64,000 bases of DNA from Colwellia sp. (GCA_016765685.1 JAESPR010000011.1:1-64000); one strand, 5' to 3'. Shown: positions 49,916 through 61,127, counted from the first letter of the stretch. Made by a program: numbers and translations. The notes: a model not told the origin generated them from the sequence alone.

Positions 49916-50003
49916 ATTTTTTAATAATTTTAAGAGCGACTAACATTTTTAACTATTAACAGCTTAGTTGAAGATGTGAGGTTAAAAAAGTAAGCGACTA
50001 GTA

Positions 50004-50306
50004 TTAATTAGGTAATACTTTTTTGTATGGTTTAACGGTAACTTTTTTATAAACACCGGCCGTTATGTAGGGATCAGCATCTGCCCATGTTTGAGCCTGT
50101 ATTAAGCTTTCAAACTCAGCAATAATTAATGAACCAGTAAAGCCTGCATCACCGGGATCGTCACTATCTATAGCAGGACAAGGGCCGGCAACCAATAAAC
50201 GACCTTCATTTTGTAAAGTGCTTAAACGAGCTAAATGGTGCTCTCTTACCGATAATCTTTTCTCTAAACTATTGGCGACATCTTCACTATAAATTAAGTA
50301 GAACAT
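50004..50306 (-). CDS. yciI: YciI family protein
   Basis: [48 protein letters not shown]. Confidence 0.93.
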   Translation of the reverse strand: MFYLIYSEDVANSLEKRLSVREHHLARLSTLQNEGRLLVAGPCPAIDSDDPGDAGFTGSLIIAEFESLIQAQTWADADPYITAGVYKKVTVKPYKKVLPN

Positions 50307-50314
50307 GAACTCCC

Positions 50315-50953
50315 CTATATTTTGTCATTGTCTTTATTGTGTTGAGGTTTACTTACCACATTTGACGTTATTTCAACGCTGTCTTCAATAGCATTGGTAA
50401 TGTCTTCACTTTCATCGGGCATGTATTTATGTACAAATAAAATAGTGATAATAGAGAAAACAAACATTAAGCCAGTTAAACCAAATACTTTAAAATCAAC
50501 CCACGTTTCTAAATCAAAATTATAGGCCACATATAAATTAAGTGCAGCAATGCTGGCGAAAAAAACAGCCCAAGCAAGGTTTAATTTACTCCAAACATTG
50601 TCAGGTAACGTCAATGACTCAGCTAAAAATTGTTTGATAATATTTTTGTTGAAAATATGATTACTAACAATTAAAGCAATAGCGAAAAACAAATTGATGA
50701 TAGTGACTTTCCATTTAATAAAAGCATCATTTTGTAAATAAATAGTTAGACCACCAAAGACAAGTACTAAGGCAAATATGATCCAATGCCGGGTTGGTAT
50801 TTTTTCTTTTTTAAATCGGTAATAACCTAATTGAATTGCGGTGGTTACAATTAATGATCCTGTTGCCCAGTAAAAATCGGCAAATTTAGTAAGAATAAAA
50901 AAAATAATTAACGGAAGGTATTCAAAAAATAGATGCATATTAAAACAGTTCAA
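50315..50953 (-). CDS. yciB: Inner membrane-spanning protein YciB / septation protein A
   Basis: [62 protein letters not shown]. Confidence 0.94.
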   Translation of the reverse strand: MNCFNMHLFFEYLPLIIFFILTKFADFYWATGSLIVTTAIQLGYYRFKKEKIPTRHWIIFALVLVFGGLTIYLQNDAFIKWKVTIINLFFAIALIVSNHIFNKNIIKQFLAESLTLPDNVWSKLNLAWAVFFASIAALNLYVAYNFDLETWVDFKVFGLTGLMFVFSIITILFVHKYMPDESEDITNAIEDSVEITSNVVSKPQHNKDNDKI

Positions 50954-51162
50954 ATAATTATGATGAGACCAAAAACTGATTCTAACGAAACTCTCCGTAC
51001 TTTAACAGTTAAAGTTTAGGGATATTAACTGGTTTTTACTCGTTATTTTCACTTAGCCAGAATGACAATAAATATAATGCTCCGTTAGTGCCTTTTAGAC
51101 AAATTAATCTATAGTCTATTTATTCAATAAGTTTTTTTGCCTTAGTGGAAGATGAAAAAAAC

Positions 51163-51597
51163 ATGACAAAATTAGCGCAATTTGAACGTATGGGCGGTCG
51201 GGACAGTCTGATTAAAATTAATAAAGTTTTTTACGACAAAGTTTACCAACATGCTTGGCTAAAAGAATATTTTATTAAAATACCGCAGCAACATATTGAA
51301 GACCAACAAATAGATTTTATGCAAAAAGTACTCGGTGGTAACAATGTTTATGTTGGGAAAACCCCGCCAGCCACCCATAATCACATGTTTATTCCTGATG
51401 AATTGTTTAATATTCGAAAGCAGTTATTAATTGAAGCATTTGAAGAAACTCAGGCCGATGCAATATTAATTGAAAAATGGCTTGCGTTAGATGAATCTTT
51501 TCGACGGTTAATTGTCAATAAATCGCCTAATGAATGTAGCCCTCGTTTTACAACTGATCCTATTTTAAACTTTCCTAAACCTCTTTTAAAAAAATAA
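51163..51597 (+). CDS. Truncated hemoglobin-like protein
   Basis: FERMGGRDSLIKINKVFYDKVYQHAWLKEYF...ATHNHMFIPDELFNIRKQLLIEAF. Confidence 0.82.
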   Translation: MTKLAQFERMGGRDSLIKINKVFYDKVYQHAWLKEYFIKIPQQHIEDQQIDFMQKVLGGNNVYVGKTPPATHNHMFIPDELFNIRKQLLIEAFEETQADAILIEKWLALDESFRRLIVNKSPNECSPRFTTDPILNFPKPLLKK

Positions 51598-51598
51598 A

Positions 51599-51620
51599 CG
51601 CAACTTCCCCTTGCGCTTTT
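51599..51620 (+). terminator. Weak intrinsic terminator after truncated hemoglobin gene
   Basis: CGCAA-CTTCCCC-TTGCG-CTTTT. Confidence 0.5.
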
Positions 51621-51854
51621 AAAGTTCTGTGCTAGCAAAAAAATACAATAGCTCCTTTTTTTAAAGTGATTTTTTTAATTGTTATCTATAATAAATTCAT
51701 ATTGTTACAAGTTAAAATTGTTTTTTTGTCTCATTTCTTGATTTAATAGAAATCTAACATATAGTTAAAATCGATAATAAAATTTAGTTATTAGTTAGTT
51801 GGTCTCTAACGTAACTAATTTGTAGACAGAATTAAAAATGAAAAGGATAGCTCA

Positions 51855-52133
51855 ATGATCAAATTTCCCAGCGAATTAACCATCGCTCAAGTAGATGAAT
51901 ATCGCTTAGTAATACAACCCATTATTGATGAAAACGAAACAATATTAATTGATGACAGCAACTTATCACGCATTGATACCATTGGTGTGCAGTTCATTTT
52001 AGCCGTTGTTAGCTATATTTTGGCTCAAGGAAAAACGCTTGAATGGCAATCTACGTCAAGCATTCTCCATGAAAGTATTCAGCAACTAGGTATTAATGAA
52101 GCCATTTTGAATGAATATTTGTCTAAGGGGTAG
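51855..52133 (+). CDS. STAS domain protein
   Basis: ILIDDSNLSRIDTIGVQFILAVVSYILAQGKTLEW. Confidence 0.85.
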   Translation: MIKFPSELTIAQVDEYRLVIQPIIDENETILIDDSNLSRIDTIGVQFILAVVSYILAQGKTLEWQSTSSILHESIQQLGINEAILNEYLSKG

Positions 52134-52222
52134 ATATTGGATTACCGGTGCTGTGCAAAGAATTGTTCAATACCAAGAACTAAATAAATAGTTTAATAAG
52201 TAGAATAAAAGAGGAAAAAGTT

Positions 52223-52585
52223 ATGGCAAACGTACTGGTTGTTGATGACTCTAATTCAATTAGAGACATGGTCAGTTTTACGCTAAAAAGTGCAGGTTAT
52301 CAAACCGTTGAGGCCAAAGATGGCCAAGAAGGCTTGAGTAAAGCACAATCTGGTAGTTTTGATCTGGTGATTTCTGATGTCAATATGCCCATTATGGACG
52401 GCATCACTTTATGCAGCGAGTTACGCAAACTATCTAACTTTAAATTTACTCCTATATTGATGTTAACAACAGAAAGTTCAACTGATATGAAAATGCGCGG
52501 CAAGGCAGCAGGAGCAACGGGTTGGTTAGTAAAACCTTTCAATCCTGATAAGTTATTAGCAACTATCAAAAGAGTGGTTCGCTAA
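52223..52585 (+). CDS. cheY: CheY-like response regulator
   Basis: VLVVDDSNSIRDMVSFTL, LVISDVNMPIMDGITL, MLTTESS, GWLVKPFNP. Confidence 0.95.
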   Translation: MANVLVVDDSNSIRDMVSFTLKSAGYQTVEAKDGQEGLSKAQSGSFDLVISDVNMPIMDGITLCSELRKLSNFKFTPILMLTTESSTDMKMRGKAAGATGWLVKPFNPDKLLATIKRVVR

Positions 52586-52616
52586 ACTCCTCAAGCAACC
52601 ATAAAGGCACGTAATT

Positions 52617-54755
52617 ATGACCGTTGATTTATCACAATTTATTCCAAGCTTTTTAGAAGAAAGCTTTGAAGGTTTAGAGCTAATGGAATCTAGCTTGTTA
52701 AATTTAGAAGCAGGCGATAATGAAACTATTCACTCTATTTTCAGAGCAGCCCATTCGATAAAAGGCGGGGCTGGTACTTTTGGCTTTGATGTTGTCACTG
52801 AATTTACCCATTTAGTTGAAACTTTATTAGATGAAATGCGCGACGGTCGTAGAGAGGTTTCTCCTAAAGACATTGAAATACTATTAACGTCTGTTGACTG
52901 TATGCGAATACTTATTGAAGCAGCGCGAGATGAAGCGGACTATGATAAAGAAAAAATAGCACAAACAACGGCACAACTAAGTGAGACCTTAGCTAATAAA
53001 GACACGAGTGATAACGTTAATACGGAACAAGTCCCTCAAAACTCGAATAACTTAATTGATAAGTCTGGCAGTAATAATTTATCCATCTATAAAATTCATT
53101 TTGTGCCAGAGCATAACTTAGCAAAAACAGGCAATGATCCTCTGTTCTTATTCAATGCTTTAGCAGACCTTGGTGAATTAACAATCGTCGCTAATACTAG
53201 TGAATTACCTGCGCTAACTGATATTGATCCACAAGAATTGTATTTAAGTTGGGATATAAGTTTAAAAACGAGTGCTAGTGTCGAAGACATCCATGAAGTT
53301 TTTGAATGGGTGGAAGATGAATGTTTATTAGAGATCACTCAAACGACAATTCAAAGTCAAGCAGAGCCAGAACAAACGCCAGATTTAGAACAAACACAAG
53401 CGAGCACAACAGCAGAAAATAAAGAAATTATTGCTGTTCAGCCAGCAATTACTCAAGAGCCCCCCGCTGTAGTTGCAGAAGAAACAGCAACAAACAAGCC
53501 TAAAGGCAAAGCAAAAGCAAAAGCAGAAGTTAGCTCAATTCGAGTTGGCGTGGACAAGGTTGATAATTTAATCAATTTAGTAGGCGAACTGGTTATTACT
53601 CAATCTATGTTATCTGAGTTAGGTAGCGATTTTCAAATGGACAAAATTGAGCGCTTAACCAATGGTCTAGAGCAACTGCTGCAAAACACAAAAGAACTTC
53701 AAGAAAGTGTTATGCGCATTCGCATGTTACCGATAAGTTTTGCTTTTAATCGTTTTCCACGCTTAGTACATGATTTAGCCAATAAAACTGGCAAAGAAAT
53801 AGAATTGATCATTAAAGGAGAGCAAACAGAGTTAGATAAAACAGTTATGGAACAAATAGGCGACCCGCTTGTTCACTTAGTAAGAAATGCAGTTGATCAT
53901 GGTATTGAACAGGCTGAGGTTCGAGTCGCTAATGGTAAACCTGAAAAAGGCACAATTTCTCTTGATGCCTATCATCAAGGTGGCAACATTGTTATTAAAA
54001 TCTCTGATGATGGCGGCGGTATTAACCGGGAAAAAGTTTTTGCTAAAGCGGTCGAAAAAGGCATTGTGGAGCCTAATTCAACCCTTACCGATGCTCAAGT
54101 ATTTGATTTATTATTTGAGCCCGGTTTTTCAACGGCTGATCAAGTGACTGACATTTCTGGTCGCGGTGTCGGCATGGATGTTGTAAAGCGTAATATTCAG
54201 TCATTGGGTGGTCGAATTCAGGTTGAATCAACGGTTGGCAAAGGAAGCTGTTTTAAAGTTAACTTACCCTTAACCCTAGCCATTTTAGATGGTCAGTTAG
54301 TTAAAGTAGGCACAGAAACTTACATTATTCCATTAATTTCTATTGTTGAATCACTGCAAGTTGATAATGATCTAATCAATAAAGTTTCCGGTGATATGAC
54401 ACTTTATCGGCTCCGTGATGAAAATGTGCCTATTCTGCCTGTTTACCAGTTGTTTGGTTTAAAGAGTGAATTTACCAAAATAGACAACGCGTTATTGGTA
54501 GTAGTAGAAGCAGATGGTCAAAAAGTAGGTCTGATGGTTGATCATTTACTTGCCCAGCAACAAGTGGTTATAAAAAGTTTAAAAGATAATTATCAACAGG
54601 TTATTGGTATTTCAGGGGCTACTATTTTAGGTGATGGCTCTGTTGCCATGATTTTAGATATCCCAGGAATGATTCAAATAGCACTCACCTATGCCCAACA
54701 TAAGCAACAGCATAGAAGTGCAGCAAGTCACTATGAAATAGGAGCGCCTTGTTAA
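52617..54755 (+). CDS. cheA: Chemotaxis histidine kinase CheA
   Basis: IFRAAHSIKGGAGTFG, VRNAVDHGIEQ, FEPGFSTADQVTDISGRGVGMDVVKRNI. Confidence 0.97.
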   Translation: MTVDLSQFIPSFLEESFEGLELMESSLLNLEAGDNETIHSIFRAAHSIKGGAGTFGFDVVTEFTHLVETLLDEMRDGRREVSPKDIEILLTSVDCMRILIEAARDEADYDKEKIAQTTAQLSETLANKDTSDNVNTEQVPQNSNNLIDKSGSNNLSIYKIHFVPEHNLAKTGNDPLFLFNALADLGELTIVANTSELPALTDIDPQELYLSWDISLKTSASVEDIHEVFEWVEDECLLEITQTTIQSQAEPEQTPDLEQTQASTTAENKEIIAVQPAITQEPPAVVAEETATNKPKGKAKAKAEVSSIRVGVDKVDNLINLVGELVITQSMLSELGSDFQMDKIERLTNGLEQLLQNTKELQESVMRIRMLPISFAFNRFPRLVHDLANKTGKEIELIIKGEQTELDKTVMEQIGDPLVHLVRNAVDHGIEQAEVRVANGKPEKGTISLDAYHQGGNIVIKISDDGGGINREKVFAKAVEKGIVEPNSTLTDAQVFDLLFEPGFSTADQVTDISGRGVGMDVVKRNIQSLGGRIQVESTVGKGSCFKVNLPLTLAILDGQLVKVGTETYIIPLISIVESLQVDNDLINKVSGDMTLYRLRDENVPILPVYQLFGLKSEFTKIDNALLVVVEADGQKVGLMVDHLLAQQQVVIKSLKDNYQQVIGISGATILGDGSVAMILDIPGMIQIALTYAQHKQQHRSAASHYEIGAPC

Positions 54756-55288
54756 TGGATATTCAAGAGTTAGCCGGTAATATTCCCGTAGAAGGTGAGT
54801 ATTCCCTTGAAGGAATCGATTTCATCACCAGCGGTGAGCAATACTTAACTTTTTTACTGGCCAATGAGCAATATGCGGTAGATATTCTTTGTGTGGAAGA
54901 AATTAGAAGCTGGGAGCAACCAACAAAAATTCCCAATGCGCCAAGTTATATCAAAGGGGTGATTAACATGCGTGGGATCATTGTCCCCATTGTTGATTTA
55001 CGTCTAAAGTTTAATGTCGGCAAAGCAAGTTACCATGATACTACCGTAGTGATTGTGTTGACTTATCACCGAGAGGAAAGCTCTAGAACTATTGGTTTTG
55101 TTGTTGACGCGGTTTCAGATGTTTTAAATGTTGAAACTCAAGATATTCAAAGTTCTCCTGCCTTTGGTGGTTGTGTTCAGCCTCAATATATAGAAGGTTT
55201 GATTAATGTTGGCAAAAACGTGGTTACGTTATTAAATGTTGAACATTTACAAGAAGTTGAAAAGCACGCCTTCAACGCTAACTTTTAG
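54749..55288 (+). CDS. cheW: CheW coupling protein (first copy)
   Basis: YLTFLLANEQYAVDILCVEEIRSWEQPTKIPNAPSYIKGVINMRGIIVPIVDLR. Confidence 0.95.
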   Translation: MLMDIQELAGNIPVEGEYSLEGIDFITSGEQYLTFLLANEQYAVDILCVEEIRSWEQPTKIPNAPSYIKGVINMRGIIVPIVDLRLKFNVGKASYHDTTVVIVLTYHREESSRTIGFVVDAVSDVLNVETQDIQSSPAFGGCVQPQYIEGLINVGKNVVTLLNVEHLQEVEKHAFNANF

Positions 55289-55299
55289 GGAGAAATAAG

Positions 55300-55851
55300 A
55301 TGGCTGAAATTGAACAAGAATATCTTACCTTCATGTTGCAAGGTGAAGAGTATGGTGTTGACATTTTATGTGTACAAGAAATTAGAGTTTGGAGCTCAGT
55401 AACAGAACTACCCAATAAACCTAGTTACATCAAAGGTGTTATTAATTTACGCGGTGTAATAATACCGATTATTGATTTACGGCTTCGTTTTGGTAAAGAG
55501 TCTCTTGAGTACAATGAACAAACCGTCACCATCATTTTACGACATCAGTCAAATGAGCGCACTATGGTTGTTGGTGTTGTTGTTGATGCCGTTTCAGAAG
55601 TTTATAAATTTGATAATCAAGCCATAAGAAAAGCGCCTGCTTTTGGCAGTAATATAGATAGTTGTTTTTTAAAAGGTTTAGCATCAGTAGAAGAAAAATT
55701 GATTATTTTGCTTGATAGCAAAGTATTACTTAATGAAGATGATTTATATTGCATTGACAAGTCAGAGGCTAATCCAAACACCATAAAAGAGCAGTCGATA
55801 TTAAAAGCAAAAGCAGATAAAGCGAATGAAAAGAGTGTTGAAAATGTATAG
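55300..55851 (+). CDS. cheW: CheW coupling protein (second copy)
   Basis: YLTFMLQGEEYGVDILCVQEIRVWSSVTELPNKPSYIKGVINLRGVIIPIIDLR. Confidence 0.95.
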   Translation: MAEIEQEYLTFMLQGEEYGVDILCVQEIRVWSSVTELPNKPSYIKGVINLRGVIIPIIDLRLRFGKESLEYNEQTVTIILRHQSNERTMVVGVVVDAVSEVYKFDNQAIRKAPAFGSNIDSCFLKGLASVEEKLIILLDSKVLLNEDDLYCIDKSEANPNTIKEQSILKAKADKANEKSVENV

Positions 55852-55917
55852 GTTTAATAGCGACCAACAATTACTCCCTTTAGTCGTTAATACCATTAAC
55901 AAAATTCAGGAAAATTT

Positions 55918-58320
55918 ATGACCCCAAAACAAGTAAGTTTAGTTCAATCAAGTTGGCAGAAAGTATTACCAATAGCCCCACAAGCAGCGGTTATATTTTA
56001 TGACACCTTATTTGAAATGGACCCTTCATTAAAGCCTTTATTTCCTAATGATATGACGGAGCAAGGAGAAAAACTAATGGCCATGCTTGATACCGCTGTC
56101 AAGCTACTCAATGAGCCAGATAAATTAATTCCTGCAGTACAAAAGCTAGGCATCAGACATGTTAAGTACGGCACTAAGGTCGAACATTACGATACCGTTG
56201 GTGCTGCATTACTTAAAACCTTAGCAACAGGTTTAGGTAAAGATTTTACTGCACCAGTAAAAAAAGCTTGGACAGTAATATACCAAACGTTAGCAACTAC
56301 CATGATTGATGCTGCTGAAGAGGCGGCAAATAACAATACAGACAAGAGGTTTACTATGGATATGAAAACCACTCAAGCTAAACAAGCCGATGATTTAGCT
56401 AATCAACTAAAAGGTGCATTAGATCAATCGGCTACCGCTTTTATTATGATCAACAGAGACTTTACTATCACTTATGCTAATGCAGCAACGTTAGCTTTAT
56501 TAAAACAACATGAGACGACGTTTGCTCAAAATTGGCCTGGATTTACAGCCGACCCTGAGGTGATCCTTGGTACCAATATCGATAGCTTCCATAAAAATCC
56601 CGCACATCAGCGTAAAATGCTTGATGATCCCAATAACTTACCTTACAGCACTGATATTCATATTAAGCACTTAACCTTTAAACTCAATGTTAGTGCCATT
56701 ATGGATGACAGCGGAAAATACATCGGTAATGCATTAGAATGGCAAGATGTAACTGAAATAAGAGCAAAGTCGATAGAAGTAGGGCGTTTATCTTCTGCAG
56801 TTGAAGGCATGACAACGAATTTAATGATGGCAGACAAAGAAGGCAATATTGTTTATGCTAATCCTTCTGTTTGCGCGATGTTACGCCGCAGAGAAGCGAA
56901 ATTACAGACCGTTCTACCTTCTTTTAGAGTTGATACGATGGTCGGTACTAATTTTGATACCTTTCACAAAAATCCAGCCCATCAGCAAAACTTATTAGGC
57001 AATCCTGCCAACTTGCCCTACAACACTGAAATATCAGTGGCGGGTTTAACTTTTCAATTAATTGCTATTGCATTAAAAGATGAAGAAGGAAATCATGTTG
57101 GAACGGCGGTACAGTGGCTTGATTTAACTGAAGAAAAAGATGCACAAAGCCAAATAGACAGTTTAATTACCGATGCGACCGACGGTACTTTAGATAGCCG
57201 TATAGATACCGCTGAGTATCAAGGTTTTATGAAAGACCTAGGCGAAAATATCAATGGCTTAATGAATGCGATAGTTGCGCCTATAAGTGACGCAATAAAT
57301 GTCGCACAAGCACTAGCTGATGGCGATTTAACCCAAAACATGCGCAGTGATTACGGTGGTGAATTTTTAGCGTTAGCTAATGCCATGAATGGCTCTATTA
57401 ATAATTTAAGCAATATGGTTGAAGAAATTCGCAATGCTTCCACTAATGTTTTTGATTCTGCACGAGAAATTGCACAAGGCAACAATGAACTAAGCCATAG
57501 AACCGAATCACAAGCATCTAGCCTTGAAGAAACAGCATCGGCAATGGAAGAGTTAACGAGTACCGTGCAGCAAAATGCTGAAAACTCGACCGAAGCAAGT
57601 AAATTGTCTAATTCGGTTATGGTGAAAGCAACCAATGGTGGATCGGTAGTACGCAACGCAATTACCGCCATGAGTGACATCAATAAATCCAGTAAAAAAA
57701 TCGCGGATATTATCAGTGTTATTGATGAAATTGCCTTTCAGACCAATTTACTTGCGTTAAATGCTGCAGTAGAAGCGGCTAGGGCAGGAGAGCAAGGCAG
57801 GGGGTTTGCGGTAGTTGCCGCCGAGGTAAGAAACTTAGCCCAACGCTCAGCAGGCGCCGCTAAAGAAATAAAAGGTTTAATTAATGATAGTGTTGAAGCA
57901 GTTGGACAAGGCACTAAATTAGTAGATGAAACCGGACAAACTTTTAGTGAATTAGTGACTGCTATTGAAGAGGTCAGCAGTATGATTAGCGATATTGATA
58001 GTGCCGGTAAAGAGCAATCTGCGGGCATTGGCGAGGTCAGTGCCGCGGTAAGTCAAATGGATGAAATGACCCAGCAAAATGCAGCCTTAGTTGAAGAAGC
58101 CGCAGCGTCAAGTAAATCAATGGAAGAACAGTCACAAGCATTGCTAGAGCAAGTAGCCTTTTTCAATAACGGCGACAATGAAGCCCCACAAGCAGCTACT
58201 CCAGTTAGAAGTAGAGAGCGAGGTCGAGGCCGAGCACCAGTACAACGACCTAGAAATGTTAAAACTCGCTCTGCGCCAAGGATCCAAACCGCAAGCGATC
58301 AAGAATGGGAAGAGTTTTAA
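55918..58320 (+). CDS. Soluble globin-PAS-PAS methyl-accepting chemotaxis protein
   Basis: N-terminal globin ([33 protein letters not shown]...[23 protein letters not shown]), two PAS with [11 protein letters not shown] hairpin [44 protein letters not shown]; no TM. Confidence 0.95.
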   Translation: MTPKQVSLVQSSWQKVLPIAPQAAVIFYDTLFEMDPSLKPLFPNDMTEQGEKLMAMLDTAVKLLNEPDKLIPAVQKLGIRHVKYGTKVEHYDTVGAALLKTLATGLGKDFTAPVKKAWTVIYQTLATTMIDAAEEAANNNTDKRFTMDMKTTQAKQADDLANQLKGALDQSATAFIMINRDFTITYANAATLALLKQHETTFAQNWPGFTADPEVILGTNIDSFHKNPAHQRKMLDDPNNLPYSTDIHIKHLTFKLNVSAIMDDSGKYIGNALEWQDVTEIRAKSIEVGRLSSAVEGMTTNLMMADKEGNIVYANPSVCAMLRRREAKLQTVLPSFRVDTMVGTNFDTFHKNPAHQQNLLGNPANLPYNTEISVAGLTFQLIAIALKDEEGNHVGTAVQWLDLTEEKDAQSQIDSLITDATDGTLDSRIDTAEYQGFMKDLGENINGLMNAIVAPISDAINVAQALADGDLTQNMRSDYGGEFLALANAMNGSINNLSNMVEEIRNASTNVFDSAREIAQGNNELSHRTESQASSLEETASAMEELTSTVQQNAENSTEASKLSNSVMVKATNGGSVVRNAITAMSDINKSSKKIADIISVIDEIAFQTNLLALNAAVEAARAGEQGRGFAVVAAEVRNLAQRSAGAAKEIKGLINDSVEAVGQGTKLVDETGQTFSELVTAIEEVSSMISDIDSAGKEQSAGIGEVSAAVSQMDEMTQQNAALVEEAAASSKSMEEQSQALLEQVAFFNNGDNEAPQAATPVRSRERGRGRAPVQRPRNVKTRSAPRIQTASDQEWEEF

Positions 58321-58326
58321 ATACCA

Positions 58327-59187
58327 ATGGCTAGAGATGCTCGTGATAGTTCGATGCGACTAACAAACGAAGACTTTACTTTTATATGTGAATTTGTTTA
58401 TCAGTCCACGGGCATTGTACTTAATGATAATAAACGTGAAATGGTTTACCGCCGGCTCACTAGAATTGTCAGAGAACGTAAGCTTAATTCCTTTGGTGAT
58501 TACTGTCAGTTATTGCGAGATCAAGGTGCTCAAGAAAAGGATTATTTTATCAATGCGATTACCACCAATTTGACTAGCTTTTTTAGAGAAAAGCATCATT
58601 TTGATTATTTAGCAAATGAAGAGTTACCAAGGTTAATGGCAAATAAAAGCGCACAAGCCAATGGCAAAAAACGTTTGCGCATCTGGTCTTGTGCAAGCTC
58701 TACCGGTGAGGAACCTTATAGTATTGCTATAACCGTAAGAGAAACCATGAAATCGGTAATGTCGGCTTGGGATGTAAAGGTTCTGGCCACCGATATCGAC
58801 TCAAATGTATTGGCAACGGGTAAAGAAGGGGTTTATGAATATCGTAAAATTGAAAATATTGATGAGAAGTTTAAACATAAATACTTTAAACGCGGTTGTA
58901 AAGAAAATGAACATAATGTTCGAGTGAATAAAGAGCTACGTAATTTAATTACTTTTAAACAAATGAACTTGTTACATGAATGGCCAATGAAAGGACCTTT
59001 TGATGTGATTTTTTGTCGTAATGTCATTATATATTTTGACAAACCGACTCAGCTTGAATTATTTGCTCGTTATTATGAAATGCTTGCGCCCGGTGGTTTG
59101 TTAATGTTGGGGCATAGCGAAAACTTAGGTGCCTATCAGCAACATTTTGACAATGTAGGTCGTACAATTTTTAGAAGACCATTGTAA
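58327..59187 (+). CDS. cheR: Chemotaxis protein methyltransferase CheR
   Basis: LRIWSCASSTGEEPYSIAI, VLATDIDSNVL, FDVIFCRNVIIYFD. Confidence 0.97.
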   Translation: MARDARDSSMRLTNEDFTFICEFVYQSTGIVLNDNKREMVYRRLTRIVRERKLNSFGDYCQLLRDQGAQEKDYFINAITTNLTSFFREKHHFDYLANEELPRLMANKSAQANGKKRLRIWSCASSTGEEPYSIAITVRETMKSVMSAWDVKVLATDIDSNVLATGKEGVYEYRKIENIDEKFKHKYFKRGCKENEHNVRVNKELRNLITFKQMNLLHEWPMKGPFDVIFCRNVIIYFDKPTQLELFARYYEMLAPGGLLMLGHSENLGAYQQHFDNVGRTIFRRPL

Positions 59188-59239
59188 CGGATTGAGTAGC
59201 TTAGGCTAAGGTCTACAATTTATTAAAAAAGGGGCCAGT

Positions 59240-59899
59240 GTGAGTCGAGATAAACACCCAATGGTACAAGCCTGTATGGCAAAGTGTTTACCTGAGTTCT
59301 CCCATATCAATCATTACTGGGATAAACAACGAAATATTGTTGTAGCAAAAATTTTGCCGGGAGAATTTTACATGACTACGGGCAATGTCGCTATAGCGAC
59401 AACACTTGGATCTTGTATTTCAGCATGTATTTGGGATAGCCGAATAAATATAGGTGGCATGAACCATTTCATGTTGCCGGCAACAGACAAAGAAGCTCAT
59501 GAAATTAACTGGGGCAGCAGAGATAAAATTGCAGATGCAACCCGTTACGGCAATTTTGCCATGGAACACTTAATTAATGAAATATTAAAAAGTGGTGGTA
59601 GACGTGCCAATTTAAAGGCTAAATTGTTTGGTGGCGGCAAAATATTGAAAAAAATGTCGAATATTGGCCAACGTAATATTGATTTCGTTTTTAATTATTT
59701 AGCGCAAGAGGGCATTAAAATAGAAGGGACAGATGTTGGGGACATATACCCAAGAAAGGTGTTGTTTGTACCTCACAACGGGCGAGCATTTGTTAAACGT
59801 TTAGATAACCTACATAACGATACTATTGTCAAACGTGAAACCGATTATAGTAGTGAAATCAAGAAGAAAGACGTCGATGGAGATGTGGAGTTGTTCTAG
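59240..59899 (+). CDS. cheD: Chemoreceptor glutamine deamidase CheD (GTG start)
   Basis: TTLGSCISACIWDSRINIGGMNHFMLP, LKAKLFGGGKIL. Confidence 0.95.
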   Translation: MSRDKHPMVQACMAKCLPEFSHINHYWDKQRNIVVAKILPGEFYMTTGNVAIATTLGSCISACIWDSRINIGGMNHFMLPATDKEAHEINWGSRDKIADATRYGNFAMEHLINEILKSGGRRANLKAKLFGGGKILKKMSNIGQRNIDFVFNYLAQEGIKIEGTDVGDIYPRKVLFVPHNGRAFVKRLDNLHNDTIVKRETDYSSEIKKKDVDGDVELF

Positions 59900-59940
59900 G
59901 ATGTTTTCGCTTTATACCAGTAAGTTGGTGATCATATATT

Positions 59941-59962
59941 TATTGGTATTGGTATTGGTATT
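59941..59962. repeat. Hexanucleotide SSR (TATTGG)3TATT
   Basis: tattggtattggtattggtatt between cheD and cheB. Confidence 0.95.
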
Positions 59963-60032
59963 ACATGCCCATGTCAGACTAGGGCAATGCATATAGTTGC
60001 TAATGATATAGTTACGGTGAAAGGATGTAAAT

Positions 60033-61127
60033 ATGAGTACTATAAAGGTGTTAGTAATTGATGATTCATCGGTTATTCGTAACATAGTAAAAGATGCTTT
60101 GAGCCAAGCGCCCAACATTGAGGTAGTAGGTGAAGCGGAAGACCCTATTGTCGCACGAGAATTAATCAAGAAATTACATCCCGATATTTTAACTCTTGAT
60201 GTTGAAATGCCTAAAATGGACGGTATTACTTTTTTGGCTAACCTGATGCGTTTACGCCCTATGCCGGTCATTATGTTATCAACGTTAACCACAAAAGGTG
60301 CCGATATCACCTTACAAGCGCTTGAATTAGGAGCAATAGATTTTATTGCTAAACCTAGTGTGCAAGAGTTATTGGCAACCAAAGACAGCTTCAAAGAAGT
60401 ACTAATCGATAAAATAAGCCAAGCAGTGTTGGTTGATCAAAAGAATTTCAAATTAAGTGATAACTTAACTAAAAAAAGTACCGAAAGTAGTAATGTTTTA
60501 TCATTTGAAGGCGCTAGCCGAAGTAATCATATTGTTGCTATTGGTGCTTCAACCGGAGGCACTGAAGCACTCAAAAAACTTTTACAAAACTTGCCTGATA
60601 ATTCTCCTCCCATAGTTATTGCTCAACATATACCTAAAAGTTTTAGTTTAAGCTTTGCTAAACGACTAGATGAGTTGTGTCCCATGCAAGTGCATGAAGC
60701 AAGTCATGGTCAAAAAATTAAACAAGGGCATGTGTATATTGCTCCGGGGGATTTACATTTACAAGTTGCTCATAAAAATGGGGCGCTCTTTTGCACTTTA
60801 GTTGACACACCTGAAGTGAATCGGCATAAACCGGCTGTTGATGTTTTATTTGATTCTTTATTAAATATTGCTGGAAATGTGCAAGCCGTTTTATTAACAG
60901 GTATGGGACAAGATGGCGCGGCAGCAATGCTTCGATTAAAACAAAAAGGAGCTAGAACTATTGTTCAAGATAAAAACACCAGCCTCATTTGGGGGATGCC
61001 GGGTAAAGCCCATGCTATTGATGCTCATTGTTTAGCTTTGCCCTTAACGGATATTAGTAAGTCAATTTTAGATTATGCGGTGTTAAACCGAGAGGGCATG
61101 AAAGAGGTTTTACATGGCTATCAGTGA
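60033..61127 (+). CDS. cheB: Chemotaxis response regulator protein-glutamate methylesterase CheB
   Basis: VLVIDDSSVIRNIV, ILTLDVEMPKMDGITF, IGASTGGTEAL, LLTGMGQDGAAAM. Confidence 0.97.
   Translation: MSTIKVLVIDDSSVIRNIVKDALSQAPNIEVVGEAEDPIVARELIKKLHPDILTLDVEMPKMDGITFLANLMRLRPMPVIMLSTLTTKGADITLQALELGAIDFIAKPSVQELLATKDSFKEVLIDKISQAVLVDQKNFKLSDNLTKKSTESSNVLSFEGASRSNHIVAIGASTGGTEALKKLLQNLPDNSPPIVIAQHIPKSFSLSFAKRLDELCPMQVHEASHGQKIKQGHVYIAPGDLHLQVAHKNGALFCTLVDTPEVNRHKPAVDVLFDSLLNIAGNVQAVLLTGMGQDGAAAMLRLKQKGARTIVQDKNTSLIWGMPGKAHAIDAHCLALPLTDISKSILDYAVLNREGMKEVLHGYQ

Noticed and set aside
57351-58028. Minus-strand ORFs opposite the MCP signalling domain
   Set aside because: Typical shadow ORFs of Ala/Glu-rich MCP coding sequence.
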